Assembly: GCA_029052265.1 (NCBI GenBank)
Contig: JAIDJJ010000511.1
Coordinates: 1-6,812 of the forward strand
DNA from: Muribaculaceae bacterium
GTDB lineage: Bacteria > Bacteroidota > Bacteroidia > Bacteroidales > Muribaculaceae
Length of the DNA: 6,812 nt
Direction: 5' to 3'
Under the pieces are notes generated by a model that searched no databases, was not told the DNA's origin, and saw only the letters and a list, made by a program, of their open reading frames with translations. Positions 6,431 to 6,812 of this stretch are shown piece after piece (positions within the stretch are counted from its first letter, which is position 1; the number at the start of each line of letters is the position of its first letter). Both the position numbers and the translations under genes were made by a program.

Positions 6431-6812
6431 ATGAAAAGAGATTTATTGATACAGATGAAGAATGAATGGCGCAACAACCTATGGCTTGTCATAGGTCTGG
6501 CTATTGTGAGTCTCGCCATCTGGGTGCTCGGCACTTCTCTGTATGGTGTGATATACCCTACATTTTTCTCAAGAGGTTTTGATCCTGAAAATGTTTTCAC
6601 AGCCAATATCGCATCCCTTGACCTTGCAGATGAAGAATCAACTGAAGAGGAAGATTCCTATAGTGTAAACCTGCGAAACCTGTTGGCTGTCTTAAGAAGC
6701 AATGAAAATGTTGATGCCGTAGCTTTGTCGCGCAACGCTAACCCATATCAGATGAGTCTTTGGGGCAACAGTATAGGATTGGCAGGACCGGAAAAAGACA
6801 CTATCCAATATT
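6431..6812 (+). CDS. FtsX-family ABC transporter permease (B'-type), 3' end outside window
   Basis: The frame opens at ATG 6431, 19 nt after the A' stop codon, and stays open to the window end: 127 complete codons. The start, MKRDLLIQMKNEWRNNLWL, aligns without gaps to MKRNLLNQMKKEWRDNLWL of the B-type permease at 3762. It is followed by a membrane segment (about 17-40) and the shared motif RGFDPENV. The periplasmic part has an acidic stretch (DEESTEEED, about 67-75) not present in B, then aligns again around LRNLLAVLRSNENVDAVA. A full-length B-type protein is about 412 residues, so roughly two thirds is missing, including the FtsX domain. It completes the A-B-A'-B' order. Confidence 0.88.
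   Translation, partial: MKRDLLIQMKNEWRNNLWLVIGLAIVSLAIWVLGTSLYGVIYPTFFSRGFDPENVFTANIASLDLADEESTEEEDSYSVNLRNLLAVLRSNENVDAVALSRNANPYQMSLWGNSIGLAGPEKDTIQY

Overview
The window holds most of one rightward operon for a MacB/LolCDE-type (FtsX-fold) ABC export system. The organism looks like a member of the Bacteroidota, probably Bacteroidales. The signs are split ATPase and permease genes in the order adaptor, ATPase, permeases; A-rich leaders without Shine-Dalgarno sites; moderate GC; and the character of the proteins. Taxonomy is inferred from style, not from a marker gene.

Layout: 1-297 is a non-coding control region. It has a near-consensus sigma-54 (-24/-12) promoter at 255-270 and two inverted repeats upstream (163-180 and 186-199), where an NtrC-family activator would be expected to bind. 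Then come a membrane-anchored HlyD/MacA-type periplasmic adaptor (298-1545), an ABC ATPase (1648-2322, with all nucleotide-binding motifs), and four FtsX-type permeases in the order A-B-A'-B': 2463-3749 (A), 3762-5000 (B), 5110-6411 (A') and 6431 to the window end (B', incomplete). A and A' are paralogues, as are B and B', so a two-permease module was duplicated in tandem with a repeat unit of about 2.65 kb. One ATPase and one adaptor appear to serve both modules.

Spacers within the modules are short (12 and 19 nt). The three spacers before the ATPase, before A and before A' are long (102, 140 and 109 nt). They carry short-period repeats (9-bp units with an invariant TTA; 7-bp GTTTAAG-like units) arranged as G/T-rich left arms and C/A-rich right arms that can fold on each other.

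The most notable signal is a 104-nt tract at the starts of A and A' (2451-2554 and 5098-5201) with 4 mismatches, including 73 nt without any difference. Another protein-conserved block of the same two genes has drifted heavily at synonymous sites. This points to gene conversion, recombination, or unusual nucleotide-level constraint.

Working model (inference): the ATPase pairs with an A/B or A'/B' heterodimer in the inner membrane, the adaptor bridges the periplasm to an outer-membrane TolC-like channel not seen here, and the operon is switched on by a sigma-54 activator. The substrate cannot be told from the sequence.
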